Source: Paracoccus sp. (in: a-proteobacteria) (GTDB lineage Bacteria > Pseudomonadota > Alphaproteobacteria > Rhodobacterales > Rhodobacteraceae). Taken from it: DNA of 64,000 bases. Every line of letters starts with the position of its first letter. The stretch's first letter is position 1. Under the pieces are notes generated by a model, which was not told the origin of the DNA, searched no databases, and worked only from the letters and a program-made list of their open reading frames with translations. Where the stretch lies: assembly GCF_030538755.1 (NCBI RefSeq), contig NZ_JAUNTJ010000005.1, positions 62,001-126,000 of the forward strand. Direction: 5' to 3'. Shown here piece after piece: positions 35,847 to 46,891 of this stretch. The translations under genes and the position numbers were made by a program.

Positions 35847-36563
35847 ATGCCGATGCGGAAACCCGACGCAGCCGAACCCAACGTGATTAATCTTGATAAG
35901 AAACAGGTTCTTGCCCTGGAATTGCGGCGACGGATCCTGCTGATGGAAATCGCCCCCGGCGCCGTGATCGACGAACAGGAACTGGCCGATGAGTTCGGCC
36001 TTTCACGCCCCCCTGTTCGCGAACTGATGCGGCAGATGGCGGGTGAAGGCTATATCCAGCTGGAGACGAATCGCCCCGCCCGCGCCACGTCGATGAGCTA
36101 TCACGCCCTGCGCGACTTTTATCTTGTCGCACCAATGATCTACATTGCCTCGACCCGGCTGGCGGCCGAAAATGCCCGGCCTGCCGAAATCGCCACGCTG
36201 CGCCGGATCCAGCAGGAATTTCGCGCCGCGATCCTGGGGCGCGATCTGGATGCCCGTATCTTTGCCAATGACGCCTTCCATCTCGAAATCGGCAAGATTG
36301 CCCGAAACGCCTATCTGCTGCCCAGCCTGCGGCGGCTGCTGATCGACCATGCGCGGGTCGGCCGGACCTATTATCGCGACGATGTTTCCGAACGCAGCGA
36401 AATCGAGATTGCAGCCGCCCAGCACGACCAGATCATCGACGCCATCGAGCGCCGCGATCCCGAAGCTGCGGGGCGTGTCGTGCAGGCGCATCTCGAATTG
36501 TCGCGGCGCAACATGGCCGCTTACGCCGTCCCGGAGGGGATGGAGATACCCTCGACAAGTTGA
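35847..36563 (+). CDS. GntR family regulator of the hydroxyproline-betaine locus
   Basis: FadR-subfamily regulator of 238 residues from the ATG at 35847, preceded by GGAGG. The winged helix contains LELRRRILLMEIAPGAVID, EQELADEFGLSRPPVRELM, and a helical effector domain follows (NDAFHLEIGKIA, AAQHDQIIDAI). It lies 21 nt before the aldehyde dehydrogenase gene in the same direction and divergent from the betaine transporter, so it is well placed to control uptake and breakdown together. Confidence 0.9.
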   Translation: MPMRKPDAAEPNVINLDKKQVLALELRRRILLMEIAPGAVIDEQELADEFGLSRPPVRELMRQMAGEGYIQLETNRPARATSMSYHALRDFYLVAPMIYIASTRLAAENARPAEIATLRRIQQEFRAAILGRDLDARIFANDAFHLEIGKIARNAYLLPSLRRLLIDHARVGRTYYRDDVSERSEIEIAAAQHDQIIDAIERRDPEAAGRVVQAHLELSRRNMAAYAVPEGMEIPSTS

Positions 36564-36584
36564 CTTCGTCATCAGGGAGAAATC

Positions 36585-38065
36585 ATGACCGATCTGCTGA
36601 CCACCCAGGAATATCACGCCATCGCAGCCGGGCTGCACCTGCCGGCGCTGGCCTTTATCGACGGCGAATTCCGGCCCGCGCTGTCGGGCAAGACCTTCAC
36701 CACCACCAACCCGGCAACGGGCAAGCCGCTGGCCGAAATCGCCGCCTGCGCCGCCGCAGATGTCGATGTCGCCGTGGCCGCCGCCCGCACCGCCTTTGAC
36801 GACGGCCGCTGGTCGCGTCTCCATCCCGGCGAACGCAAGGCAATCCTGCTGCGCCTTGCCGCGCTGATGGAGGAAAACGCCCGCGAACTGGCGGTGCTGG
36901 AAAGCCTGGATGCCGGCAAGACCATCTATGACTGCGAAACGGTCGATGTGCCCGAAACCATCCACGTCATCCGCTGGCACGCCGAACTGATCGACAAGAT
37001 CTATGACCAGGTGTCGCCCGCGTCCGACAGTCACATCGCCATGATCCTGCGCGAGCCGGTAGGCGTGGTCGGGCTGGTGCTGCCGTGGAACTTTCCGCTG
37101 CTGATGCTGGCCTGGAAGATCGGCCCGGCACTGGCCGCTGGCTGCACTGTGGTGCTGAAACCCGCCGGAGAAACCACGCTGACCACGCTGCGGGTGGCCG
37201 AACTGGCGGCCGAAGCCGGGTTGCCGGCGGGCGTCCTGAACATCGTTACCGGTTCGGGTTCGGACGTGGGCGAGCCGCTGGGCCGGCACCCGGACGTGGA
37301 TATGGTCAGCTTTACCGGATCGACCGTGACCGGGCGGCGGTTCCTGCATTATTCCGCCGACAGCAACCTGAAAGAGGTGGTGCTGGAACTGGGCGGCAAG
37401 AACCCCTGCGTGGTGCTGGACGATGCCGAGGATCTGGACGCGGTGGCGGCCCATGTCGTCAACGGCGCCTTCTGGAACATGGGGCAGAACTGTTCCGCAG
37501 GGTCGCGGCTGATCGTGCAGCGCGGCATCAGGGACAAGCTGCTGGAAAAGGTCCGCGCCGAGGCCGCGACCTGGCTGGTGGGCGACCCGCTGGATCCCGG
37601 CACCCGCATCGGCGCACTTGTCAGCCCGGCGCATTTCGCCAAGGTCAGCAACTATCTGTCCCTGCGCAATCGGAAAACATCCTGACCGGCGGAAAGATCG
37701 TCAAGCCGGGCTTCATCGAACCGACCGTGGTTGAAACCGCCCGCGATTCCAGACTGGCGGTCGAGGAAATCTTTGGCCCGATCCTGACCGTGATCGTCGT
37801 GGACAGCTTTGACGAGGCCATCGCGGTGGCCAACGATACCGAATACGGGCTGGCCGCGTCCATCTTCAGCGCCAACGGCAAGCGGGCGCTGCGCGGGGCG
37901 CGGATGCTGCGTGCCGGCACGGTCACAGTCAACAGCTTTGGCGAAGGCGACATCACCACGCCCTTTGGCGGCTACAAGCAGTCGGGTTTCGGCGGGCGCG
38001 ACAATTCGATCCATGCCCATGACCAGTATACCCAGCTGAAAACCATCTGGCTCGACCTGAACTAA
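36585..38065 (+). pseudogene. Aldehyde dehydrogenase (probable KGSA dehydrogenase of Hyp pathway), single-base frameshift
   Basis: The first 363 or so codons read as a normal aldehyde dehydrogenase: FIDGEFRPALSGKTF, VLPWNFPLLMLAWKIGPAL, SFTGSTVTG, the active-site Glu in LELGGKNP and the nucleophile in NMGQNCSAGSR. At about 37664 the frame is lost and ends at 37685, while the neighbouring frame carries the rest (ENILTGGKIVKPGFIEPTVV, FGPILTVIV, FGGYKQSGFGG) to 38065. Adding one G after 37664 restores an uninterrupted protein of about 494 residues. In this locus it should oxidise 2-oxoglutarate semialdehyde. Either a real inactivating deletion or a sequencing error. Confidence 0.88.
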
Positions 38066-38076
38066 GGATCACCGAC

Positions 38077-38967
38077 ATGACCGATTTTGCCTTTCCCGGC
38101 CTCAACCTGGCCGTCACGACTCCTTTTGACCGGGACGGTCGCGTCGCTTTCGACCGGCTTGAGGACCATCTTGAACGCTATATCGCCGCCGGCGTGTCAG
38201 GCTTTGTGCTGAGTTCCGGCACCGGGCTGCATGCCTATCTCTCGCGCGAGGAATCCGACGAGCTGGTGGCCCGTGGCACCAGAATCATCAACGGCCGTGC
38301 CAAGGTCATCGTGCAGACCTCGGCGCTGATGATCGAGGATGTCATTGCCCGCACCCGCCACGCCGCCGGGCACGGTGCCGACGGCGTGATGCTGTTGCCG
38401 CCGTTCTTCGAAGGTCCGACCAGCGACGACGATGTTTTCGCCTTTTATGAAACCGCGTCGCAGGGCGGATTGCCGATCATCGGCTACAACGTGCCTCATG
38501 TCGTGGGCGTTGCCATCACGCCAGACCTGTTCCGCCGGCTGGCCGAGATCCCGAATTTCGTCACCATCAAGGACAGCAGCGGCGATCTGGTGCAACAGAC
38601 CGATCTGATCCGCACCGGCCTGCCGATGATGAACGGTGCCGATCCGCTGATGCCCTATGCGCTGCTGGCCGGGGTGCCGGGCCTGATCTGGGGCGGGGCG
38701 AATTTTGCGCCAAAGGCTTGCGTCGCCGTGGTCAGGGCCGCCGCGGCAGGGGACTGGAACAAGGTGCGAGAGCTGTGGCGCCCGCTCGAACCGGCGATGA
38801 ACCTGATCTGGCAGGGCGACTATGGGCAATCGGTCTATGCCGCAGCCGAGATGACCGGCTATGGCGCGGGCAACCCGCGCCGTCCGTTCAGCCCGCTTTC
38901 CGCCGAAAAGCGCGAGGTGCTGCGGGCTGCGCTTGGCGGGCTGATCGAATACGAGGCGCAATCGTGA
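38077..38967 (+). CDS. DHDPS-family protein, probable pyrroline-4-hydroxy-2-carboxylate deaminase
   Basis: Class I aldolase-fold enzyme of 296 residues. The Schiff-base lysine is in FVTIKDSSGDL and the catalytic tyrosine in IIGYNVPHVVG; the binding loop is LSSGTGLHAYLS. In hydroxyproline catabolism a DHDPS-family deaminase turns 1-pyrroline-4-hydroxy-2-carboxylate into 2-oxoglutarate semialdehyde. The flanking aldehyde dehydrogenase and FAD oxidoreductase, and the remnant of a 4-hydroxyproline epimerase just after them, support that role. No defect is visible. Its end overlaps the next gene's GTG by four bases. Confidence 0.83.
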   Translation: MTDFAFPGLNLAVTTPFDRDGRVAFDRLEDHLERYIAAGVSGFVLSSGTGLHAYLSREESDELVARGTRIINGRAKVIVQTSALMIEDVIARTRHAAGHGADGVMLLPPFFEGPTSDDDVFAFYETASQGGLPIIGYNVPHVVGVAITPDLFRRLAEIPNFVTIKDSSGDLVQQTDLIRTGLPMMNGADPLMPYALLAGVPGLIWGGANFAPKACVAVVRAAAAGDWNKVRELWRPLEPAMNLIWQGDYGQSVYAAAEMTGYGAGNPRRPFSPLSAEKREVLRAALGGLIEYEAQS

Positions 38968-40103
38968 CCGCGCACAGCATCACCGAAGGCCAACTGCCCC
39001 GGCATCCGGGCCTGTCGGGCTGGGTGGCCATGCTGCCGCCCCGCAGGCCAAATCCGGCGCTGAAACAGGCGATCACTGCGGACATCGCGGTGATCGGCGC
39101 CGGTTTCGCCGGCCTTTCGGCAGCGCGGCGGCTGGCGCAGGAAAAGGCCTGGCCGCGCGAGGTTCTGGAGATGTGCGGGCGCTACAACGTCGCCATGTCG
39201 CCCCAAGGCGATCACCACATTCTCGACTATGCCAGACAACTGGACCAACTGGGCGAGGCCTATCGCCTGCTGGACCGTTCCGAGATCGCGGATGTGACCG
39301 GCTCGCAGGCCTTCAGCTCGGCGATCTTCATGCCGGGAACCGTCATAGTGCAGCCCGCCGCCTATATCCGCAATCTGGCCGATGCCCTGACGGGCAATGT
39401 CACGCTCTATGAACAGTCACCCGCCATGACCTTCGAGCCAAATGGCGCAGGCTGGCTGGTAAAAACCCCTGTCGGCTCGGTTCAGGCGGGGCGGATCGTG
39501 CTGGCCAATAATGGCTATGCCGAGCGTTTCGGCTTTTTCCGAGGCCGGTTGCTGCACGTCTATACCTATGCCTCGATGACCGGGCCTTTCTCTCCGAACC
39601 GCCTTGGCGGGTTCCGGGACTGGGCGGCGACGCCATCCTCGCCCATGGGAACGACTCTGCGCCGCGTCTCGGGGACCGATGGCGACCGGCTGCTGGTGCG
39701 CGCACGCTATACTTACAACCCCGGCATGAATGTCGGCGAAAACACGCTGCGCCGCGCCGGACATGTGCATGACACAAAGTTCGCCCACCGCTTCCCGGAA
39801 CTGGCGGATGTAAAGATGCAATACCGCTGGGGCGGCGTGATGGCGGTGACGCTCAACAGCGTCCCGGCCTGGGGTGAGGTTGAAAAGGGCATCTTTGCCG
39901 CCTGTGGCTGCAATGGGCTGGGCGCATCGAATGCGACCGCCTCGGGCCTTGCCGCCGCAGAAGAAATCATGGGCATCCCGACCGACCTGACCCGCATCTA
40001 TCGCAACTTTCCGGCCCCGAAAAAGCTGCCCCCGCAGCCTTTTCTGACGATTGGCGCCAAGGCGACGCTGGCGATTCGCGAACACAGGGCCGGCATCGAA
40101 TAA
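38964..40103 (+). CDS. FAD-dependent amino-acid oxidoreductase with internal deletion
   Basis: DAO-family protein of 379 residues from a GTG at 38964 that overlaps the deaminase stop. The FAD Rossmann motif IAVIGAGFAGLSAARRLAQ is present. Normally the second beta strand with the ribose-binding acidic residue and the conserved G-R-N-S-G region follow; here the text passes from AQEKAWPREVLE directly to a segment that in relatives lies about 70 residues later (GRYNVAMSPQGDHHILDYAR). The rest (SSAIFMPGTVIVQPAAYI, QYRWGGVMAVTLN, GCNGLGASNATASG) is intact. It was probably the cis-4-hydroxy-D-proline or N-methyl amino acid oxidase of the pathway. The in-frame deletion should abolish FAD binding. Confidence 0.72.
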   Translation: MTAHSITEGQLPRHPGLSGWVAMLPPRRPNPALKQAITADIAVIGAGFAGLSAARRLAQEKAWPREVLEMCGRYNVAMSPQGDHHILDYARQLDQLGEAYRLLDRSEIADVTGSQAFSSAIFMPGTVIVQPAAYIRNLADALTGNVTLYEQSPAMTFEPNGAGWLVKTPVGSVQAGRIVLANNGYAERFGFFRGRLLHVYTYASMTGPFSPNRLGGFRDWAATPSSPMGTTLRRVSGTDGDRLLVRARYTYNPGMNVGENTLRRAGHVHDTKFAHRFPELADVKMQYRWGGVMAVTLNSVPAWGEVEKGIFAACGCNGLGASNATASGLAAAEEIMGIPTDLTRIYRNFPAPKKLPPQPFLTIGAKATLAIREHRAGIE

Positions 40104-40113
40104 GATCAGGGTC

Positions 40114-40533
40114 ATGCGTCACCGCTTTTTCTCTATCGACAACCACACCACCGGCAACCCACCCGGTCCGGGTCACTGCCGGTGGCCGCAGTTGCCGCAT
40201 CTGCCGATCTTCAGGCACCGCGGCCTGTTCCTGCGCGACCACGACTGGATACGCACCGCCCTGATGTTCAAGGCGCGCGGATTACCGGCCACAGCACCAT
40301 CCTGCTGGCAGGAAAGCCAGATACGTCCCGATCGCATGATTGCGTCGTCAGCACCCATGCAAGGGTGATATGGGTCGCATCCCCGCCCCCGTAACAGCGC
40401 GCAGATCGCTGGCGGTCGTGGCCGAGGTGCCGGGGCGCCTCTGGATGGCCGGGGTTCTTGTTGTGGGGTGGAGCCGGACAATCCGTTTCCGCCGGGCTAT
40501 CGCCTGAACGATATCTGGTTTTCCCGCGTCTGA
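40114..40533 (+). pseudogene. Remnant of 4-hydroxyproline 2-epimerase (proline racemase family)
   Basis: The ATG at 40114 opens a reading frame resembling the start of 4-hydroxyproline 2-epimerases: MRHRFFSIDNHTTGNP, then LFLRDHDWIRTALMF. A frame change follows (ITGHSTILL, compare the MSGSILY region), and near the end VVAEVPGRLWMAG and VEPDNPFPPGYRLNDIWF resemble the C-terminal GRAWITG...DPF...GF.L.D.W region of the family. About 200 central residues including both catalytic cysteines are absent. It sits 10 nt after the oxidoreductase gene, where the intact gene would complete the hydroxyproline pathway. Recognition is from memory of the family pattern. Confidence 0.72.
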
Positions 40534-40665
40534 GACGTCGCATCCTTGCCACGGGATCAAGGGCGCGCAGCCCGGTCGGAGATAACCTCAGGGTCAATTT
40601 TCTTCACCCATCGCACAAAAGACGGTAACGCTGCGGGGTCGGCGGCGTCTTTGATGCCGTAGATA

Positions 40666-41541
40666 TTATGAGTTCGCCACAAGCCAATCCGCAAACAAGC
40701 GGGCCTTGGCCGAGGCCCGGTCATTGATCCTCAGCGCGAAGGCCACTGGTGACGGGATGCTTTCCGGCACCAGATTGACAAGTTTGCCGTCTGCAAGGGC
40801 ACGATCCATAAGCCCTTCCCAGCCAAGCACCGCACCAACATCGTCTGCCGCCGCCTGCAAGGCGATCATGTGGTTGTTGACGAACAGGCCGCGCCCGGAT
40901 GGCGAAGGCTGCCCCAATTCGTGGAACCAGTCGGTCCAGCTGGTCCAGGAGCTTTCGTCATGGTTCATGTGGATCAGCGGCGCATGCAGCAGATCTTCAA
41001 CGCGGGTGATGCCGTGTTCCGCAGCAAAGCGCGGGGTGCCATAGGCAAGAATCCTGTCGCGGAAAATCTCTCGCGATGTGCCAATGTCTGCGGACACGGC
41101 ATAGCCGATGTGCAGATCGTGCCGGCTTGTGGCCTTGGCAACATCGGTGATGATCTGCGAAACCGTGATGCCGGGATGGGTCTTCCAGAACGCCGTGATC
41201 TTGGGCGTCAGCCATAATGCGCTGACCGCCGTGGTCGTGCGGATGGTGACGTCCACGGTGTCGCGACGGTCGCGCAATTGGCCGATGGTATCCGAGATCG
41301 TCTCGAAGCCACGTTGCAGCGCGATCAGCAGGAAGGCGCCTTTCTCGGTCAGTTCCACTCCGCGATGCCGACGGATGAACAGCGCGCAGTCCAGATCCTG
41401 CTCAAGCGCCTTGATCTGATGGCTGATGGCAGCCGGGGTGACGTTCATTTCTTGTGCAGCCGCCTTGAAGCCAGCGTTGCGCGCGGCGGCCTCAAAACAG
41501 ATCAGCGCGGTCATCGACGAAAAGTCATAGGGTCTGGGCAT
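40666..41541 (-). CDS. LysR family regulator (GcvA-like) divergent from Rieske genes
   Basis: LysR-type regulator of 291 residues of the GcvA-like branch. Helix-turn-helix: MTALICFEAAARNAGFKAAA, QEMNVTPAAISHQIKALEQD, followed by FIRRHRGVELTEKG. The effector domain shows TTAVSALWLTPKITAFWKTH and FVNNHMIALQAAADDVGAVLGW. Divergence from the Rieske oxygenase gene across 117 nt suggests it controls the demethylase pair. Confidence 0.92.
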   Translation of the reverse strand: MPRPYDFSSMTALICFEAAARNAGFKAAAQEMNVTPAAISHQIKALEQDLDCALFIRRHRGVELTEKGAFLLIALQRGFETISDTIGQLRDRRDTVDVTIRTTTAVSALWLTPKITAFWKTHPGITVSQIITDVAKATSRHDLHIGYAVSADIGTSREIFRDRILAYGTPRFAAEHGITRVEDLLHAPLIHMNHDESSWTSWTDWFHELGQPSPSGRGLFVNNHMIALQAAADDVGAVLGWEGLMDRALADGKLVNLVPESIPSPVAFALRINDRASAKARLFADWLVANS

Positions 41542-41574
41542 GATCGTCAGCCAGTTATGGATTATCTGAAATAA

Positions 41575-43958
<2,384 letters not shown>

Positions 43959-44016
43959 CGCGTTAGGGGCACACGGTCCCTGAAGCCCGCCCCCCTTCGC
44001 ATCACAGGTCCAAAAC

Positions 44017-44350
44017 ATGAAGATTGCCGGGGTCCACCTTCATGCGCTGCACCTGCCGGTCAAGAGCGGGCAGATTCGCCAGTTCGACTGGTCTGGTCCT
44101 TGCAGACCACGCTGGTCAAGATCATCGCCCGCAGCGGCTTGGCGGGCTGGGCGAGGCCTGCCCGGTCGGCCCGACCTATACGCCCAGCCATGCGCTTGGC
44201 GCCCGCGCGGCGCTGGCCGAAATGGCGCCGGGCCTGATCGGCGCGAACCCGTTGCAGCCGCCGGATGGACGGGCTGCTCTTGCAAGCACAACCACACCAA
44301 ACCCATGACCCGATGGGCAGACATTACGGGACGTCTTTGCCGGGGCCTAT
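44017..44350 (+). pseudogene. hpbD: Remnant of 4-hydroxyproline betaine 2-epimerase HpbD (enolase superfamily)
   Basis: The frame from 44017 begins [18 protein letters not shown], as in HpbD-type epimerases. From 44088 the match moves to a second frame ([19 protein letters not shown]), then to a third ([20 protein letters not shown] and [15 protein letters not shown]), and near 44265 to another (RMDGLL ... MGRHYG). At least three indels break it, and the whole catalytic barrel of this normally 370-residue protein is missing. It lies 58 nt after the reductase gene. The enzyme would epimerise trans-4-hydroxy-L-proline betaine to the cis-D form before demethylation. Confidence 0.82.
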
Positions 44351-44480
44351 AATACCGATGCGCAAGAACCGAAATCTGCGCAAACCTGTCAGCATCACCT
44401 GGCATTCAAAGCATAAAGTTCAAATATCGCTTGATATATTCCGTGCTTCATTACCCTTGCCGCGACCAGAGTAGAATATT

Positions 44481-45503
44481 TCAGGTCGATTGTAATCCGC
44501 CGAGAAAGCTCTCTAGATTATCACCAAGGCTGGGCTGCATATAGCCGCCCTCCTGGACACAGAGAACGGGAATACCAAGGCTGCCCAGCAACTCGGCGAT
44601 CCTTGCAAATCCCTCCGTAGTGATCTTAAGCCCTTGGAATGGATCGCCTTCATGCGCATCCAACCCAAGCGCCACCACGATGACTGACGCCCCGAAAGCA
44701 GAAACCTGTTCCAGCGCGCGATCCAGAGTGGCCATGTAAGTCGCGTCTCCGGTGCCGCGCGGCAAGATCAAGTTCAGGTTGTAACCCGTCCCGCGCCCTG
44801 TTCCACATTCCTGTGTGCCCCCCGCATAGAAGGGATAAAATTCGGCCGGATCAACATGGATGGAAACGGTCAGAACTTCGTCACTGTCATAGAAGATGCC
44901 TTGCGTCCCATTGCCGTGATGCACGTCGATATCCACAATCGCAACACGATGGCCGTGGGCATGCAGATATTCGGCAGCGATGGCGGAATTGTTCAGAAAA
45001 CAGAACCCACCCGCAACCTCTCGATAGGCATGATGGCCCGAGGGGCGCGACAGCGCATAAGCTGCGCGCTGATCTCCAAGGATCAGGTCTGCTCCGCTCA
45101 ATGCCGTCTGTGCGGACCAGTAGATCGCCTCCCAGCTATACGCCGAGATCGGGCAGGAGGTGTCGCTGTTATGGAACCCGATCTGCGCCTCAGGGTCGTA
45201 GGAATAGTGAACGGACCGATCCGGGCTGATGCGACCGGGAACGACCTCTGCCAGATCGGGAACCGTTTTGCTGCGCTGATCGAATATCCGCCTCAGGAAT
45301 GACAGATAGCGTGGCGTATGGATCGCCGCCAACGGGGCCATACCGTGATCTGTAGGTTTGGTCAGTTCCAGTCCTGCCAGCTTGACCCCGCGCAACAATT
45401 CTTCGACCCGCTCGGGCCGGTCGGGATTCAGGATGACCTTGCCGTCCGACAAACGAAACTGTGGGTCATGCAATCGCTGGCGGTCGTCAAAAATTGCCTT
45501 CAC
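44481..45503 (-). CDS. Histone-deacetylase family amidohydrolase (acetylpolyamine amidohydrolase-like)
   Basis: Zinc deacetylase of 340 residues of the arginase/HDAC fold. Active-site elements: RPSGHHAY with the two catalytic His, IVDIDVHHGNGTQ with metal-binding Asp and His, VALGLDAHEGDPF with the second metal Asp, and QEGGY with the catalytic Tyr. Bacterial relatives hydrolyse acetylated polyamines or other N-acyl amines. It is the last gene of a peptide-transporter operon and its ATG overlaps the stop of the FAD-linked dehydrogenase gene by four bases, so its substrate probably enters through that transporter. Confidence 0.92.
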   Translation of the reverse strand: MKAIFDDRQRLHDPQFRLSDGKVILNPDRPERVEELLRGVKLAGLELTKPTDHGMAPLAAIHTPRYLSFLRRIFDQRSKTVPDLAEVVPGRISPDRSVHYSYDPEAQIGFHNSDTSCPISAYSWEAIYWSAQTALSGADLILGDQRAAYALSRPSGHHAYREVAGGFCFLNNSAIAAEYLHAHGHRVAIVDIDVHHGNGTQGIFYDSDEVLTVSIHVDPAEFYPFYAGGTQECGTGRGTGYNLNLILPRGTGDATYMATLDRALEQVSAFGASVIVVALGLDAHEGDPFQGLKITTEGFARIAELLGSLGIPVLCVQEGGYMQPSLGDNLESFLGGLQST

Positions 45504-46891
45504 GCGTCCTCCGCTGGAATGGTTTTTCCCTGATTAAGAATATCTCGCGGATCAAGCGCCGCCTTTATAGCGCGCATCGTCTGAAGCGCCGCCGGATCCT
45601 TATAACGCGCCATCGGCAGCAGCTTGGACAGCCCCACGCCGTGCTCTGCCGAAAACGTTCCGTTCATCTCTATTGCCAGCGCGTCGATTTCGGCCCGCAA
45701 TTCGGTCATCAACACAACGTCATCCCTGGAAGGCCAGCAGGTATAGTGAATGTTGCCGTCGCCCAAATGCGAAACCGACAGAACCTCGCAACCGGGGTCA
45801 ATGTCCCGCAAACGAGGTTCAATCCTGTGCAGATAATCCGCCACGCCGTCGATGGGCACGGCAATATCGGTATCCAGCACCGGATGGCGTGCGAACGCGA
45901 TTTCTGCGGCAGCCTCGCGCCGTGCCCACATCTCGCGCCGCTGTGCCTCGTTCTGGGCGATAACGGCATCCGAGACCTCGTCCGCCTCCATCCGTTCAGC
46001 CAGGACTTTTTCCAGCACCTCTCTCAATCCGCCGGTATAGGTCGCAGTAAGCTCTACCAGCAGGTTTACCGGATGCGGCGCATCAAACGGTTCCCGAGCG
46101 CCGGATTTCAGCGCCAAATGGCCCTCGATGAAACTGCGGGGCATGAATTCAAAGGCGACGACCGCCCCGCCCGAGGCATCTTGAAGCAGGTTCAGCAGCG
46201 CAGGTGCAGGTTCCAGCGCAGGCATTGCGACCATCGCCGTCACACGCTCGACCGGGCGGGGATATAGCTTCATCACAGCAGCGGTGATGATGCCCAATTG
46301 CCCTTCGGCCCCAATCAGCAGGTTACGCAGATCAAAGCCGGAATTATTCTTGTGCAGCGCCTGCATCAGATCCAGTATCTGCCCGTCAGGCAAAACCGCC
46401 TCAAGCCCAAGGCACAGGTCACGGGTGTTGCCATAGCGCAGGACATTCGCGCCCCCGGCATTGGTAGACAAGACCCCGCCGATCATCGCCGAGCCGCTGG
46501 CACCAAACGCCAGCGGAAAGATCAGCCCATGTTCCTCGGCAGCAGCGTTCAGGCTGTCGACAATTACCCCGGCCTCGACCACCGCCATGCGGGCGTTCGG
46601 GCGGATTTCACGGATGCGGTTCAACCGGGCCAGCGAAATGACAATGGCCCCCGTCCCCAAAGCGCCGCCGTTCAGCCCGGTGTTCCCCGAAACCGGCACA
46701 ACCGGCAGGTTACGATCATTCGCCAGCCGCAGCAGCGCCGCGACCTGATCGCGATCAGCGGGACGCACAACCGCCAGCGGCTTGCCTTGATACTGCCCGG
46801 TCCAGTCGCGATCCCAAGGGGCGGTATCGGCGCCGGTCAGCACATGCGACGCACCAACGATCGCAGCCAGTGACTGGATCAGGTCACTCAT
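45500..46891 (-). CDS. FAD-linked oxidase, D-2-hydroxyacid dehydrogenase type (GlcD/D2HGDH-like)
   Basis: Flavoenzyme of 463 residues of the VAO family. The PP-loop and FAD region read PVVPVSGNTGLNGGALG, FGASGSAMIGGVLSTNAGG and RYGNTRDLCLGLEAVLPDG; metal/substrate His residues appear in HLGDGNIHY and FSAEHGVGLSK, as in D-lactate and D-2-hydroxyglutarate dehydrogenases. It oxidises a 2-hydroxyacid to a 2-oxoacid. Four-base overlaps on both sides couple it to the ABC ATPase and the deacetylase genes. Confidence 0.92.
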   Translation of the reverse strand: MSDLIQSLAAIVGASHVLTGADTAPWDRDWTGQYQGKPLAVVRPADRDQVAALLRLANDRNLPVVPVSGNTGLNGGALGTGAIVISLARLNRIREIRPNARMAVVEAGVIVDSLNAAAEEHGLIFPLAFGASGSAMIGGVLSTNAGGANVLRYGNTRDLCLGLEAVLPDGQILDLMQALHKNNSGFDLRNLLIGAEGQLGIITAAVMKLYPRPVERVTAMVAMPALEPAPALLNLLQDASGGAVVAFEFMPRSFIEGHLALKSGAREPFDAPHPVNLLVELTATYTGGLREVLEKVLAERMEADEVSDAVIAQNEAQRREMWARREAAAEIAFARHPVLDTDIAVPIDGVADYLHRIEPRLRDIDPGCEVLSVSHLGDGNIHYTCWPSRDDVVLMTELRAEIDALAIEMNGTFSAEHGVGLSKLLPMARYKDPAALQTMRAIKAALDPRDILNQGKTIPAEDA

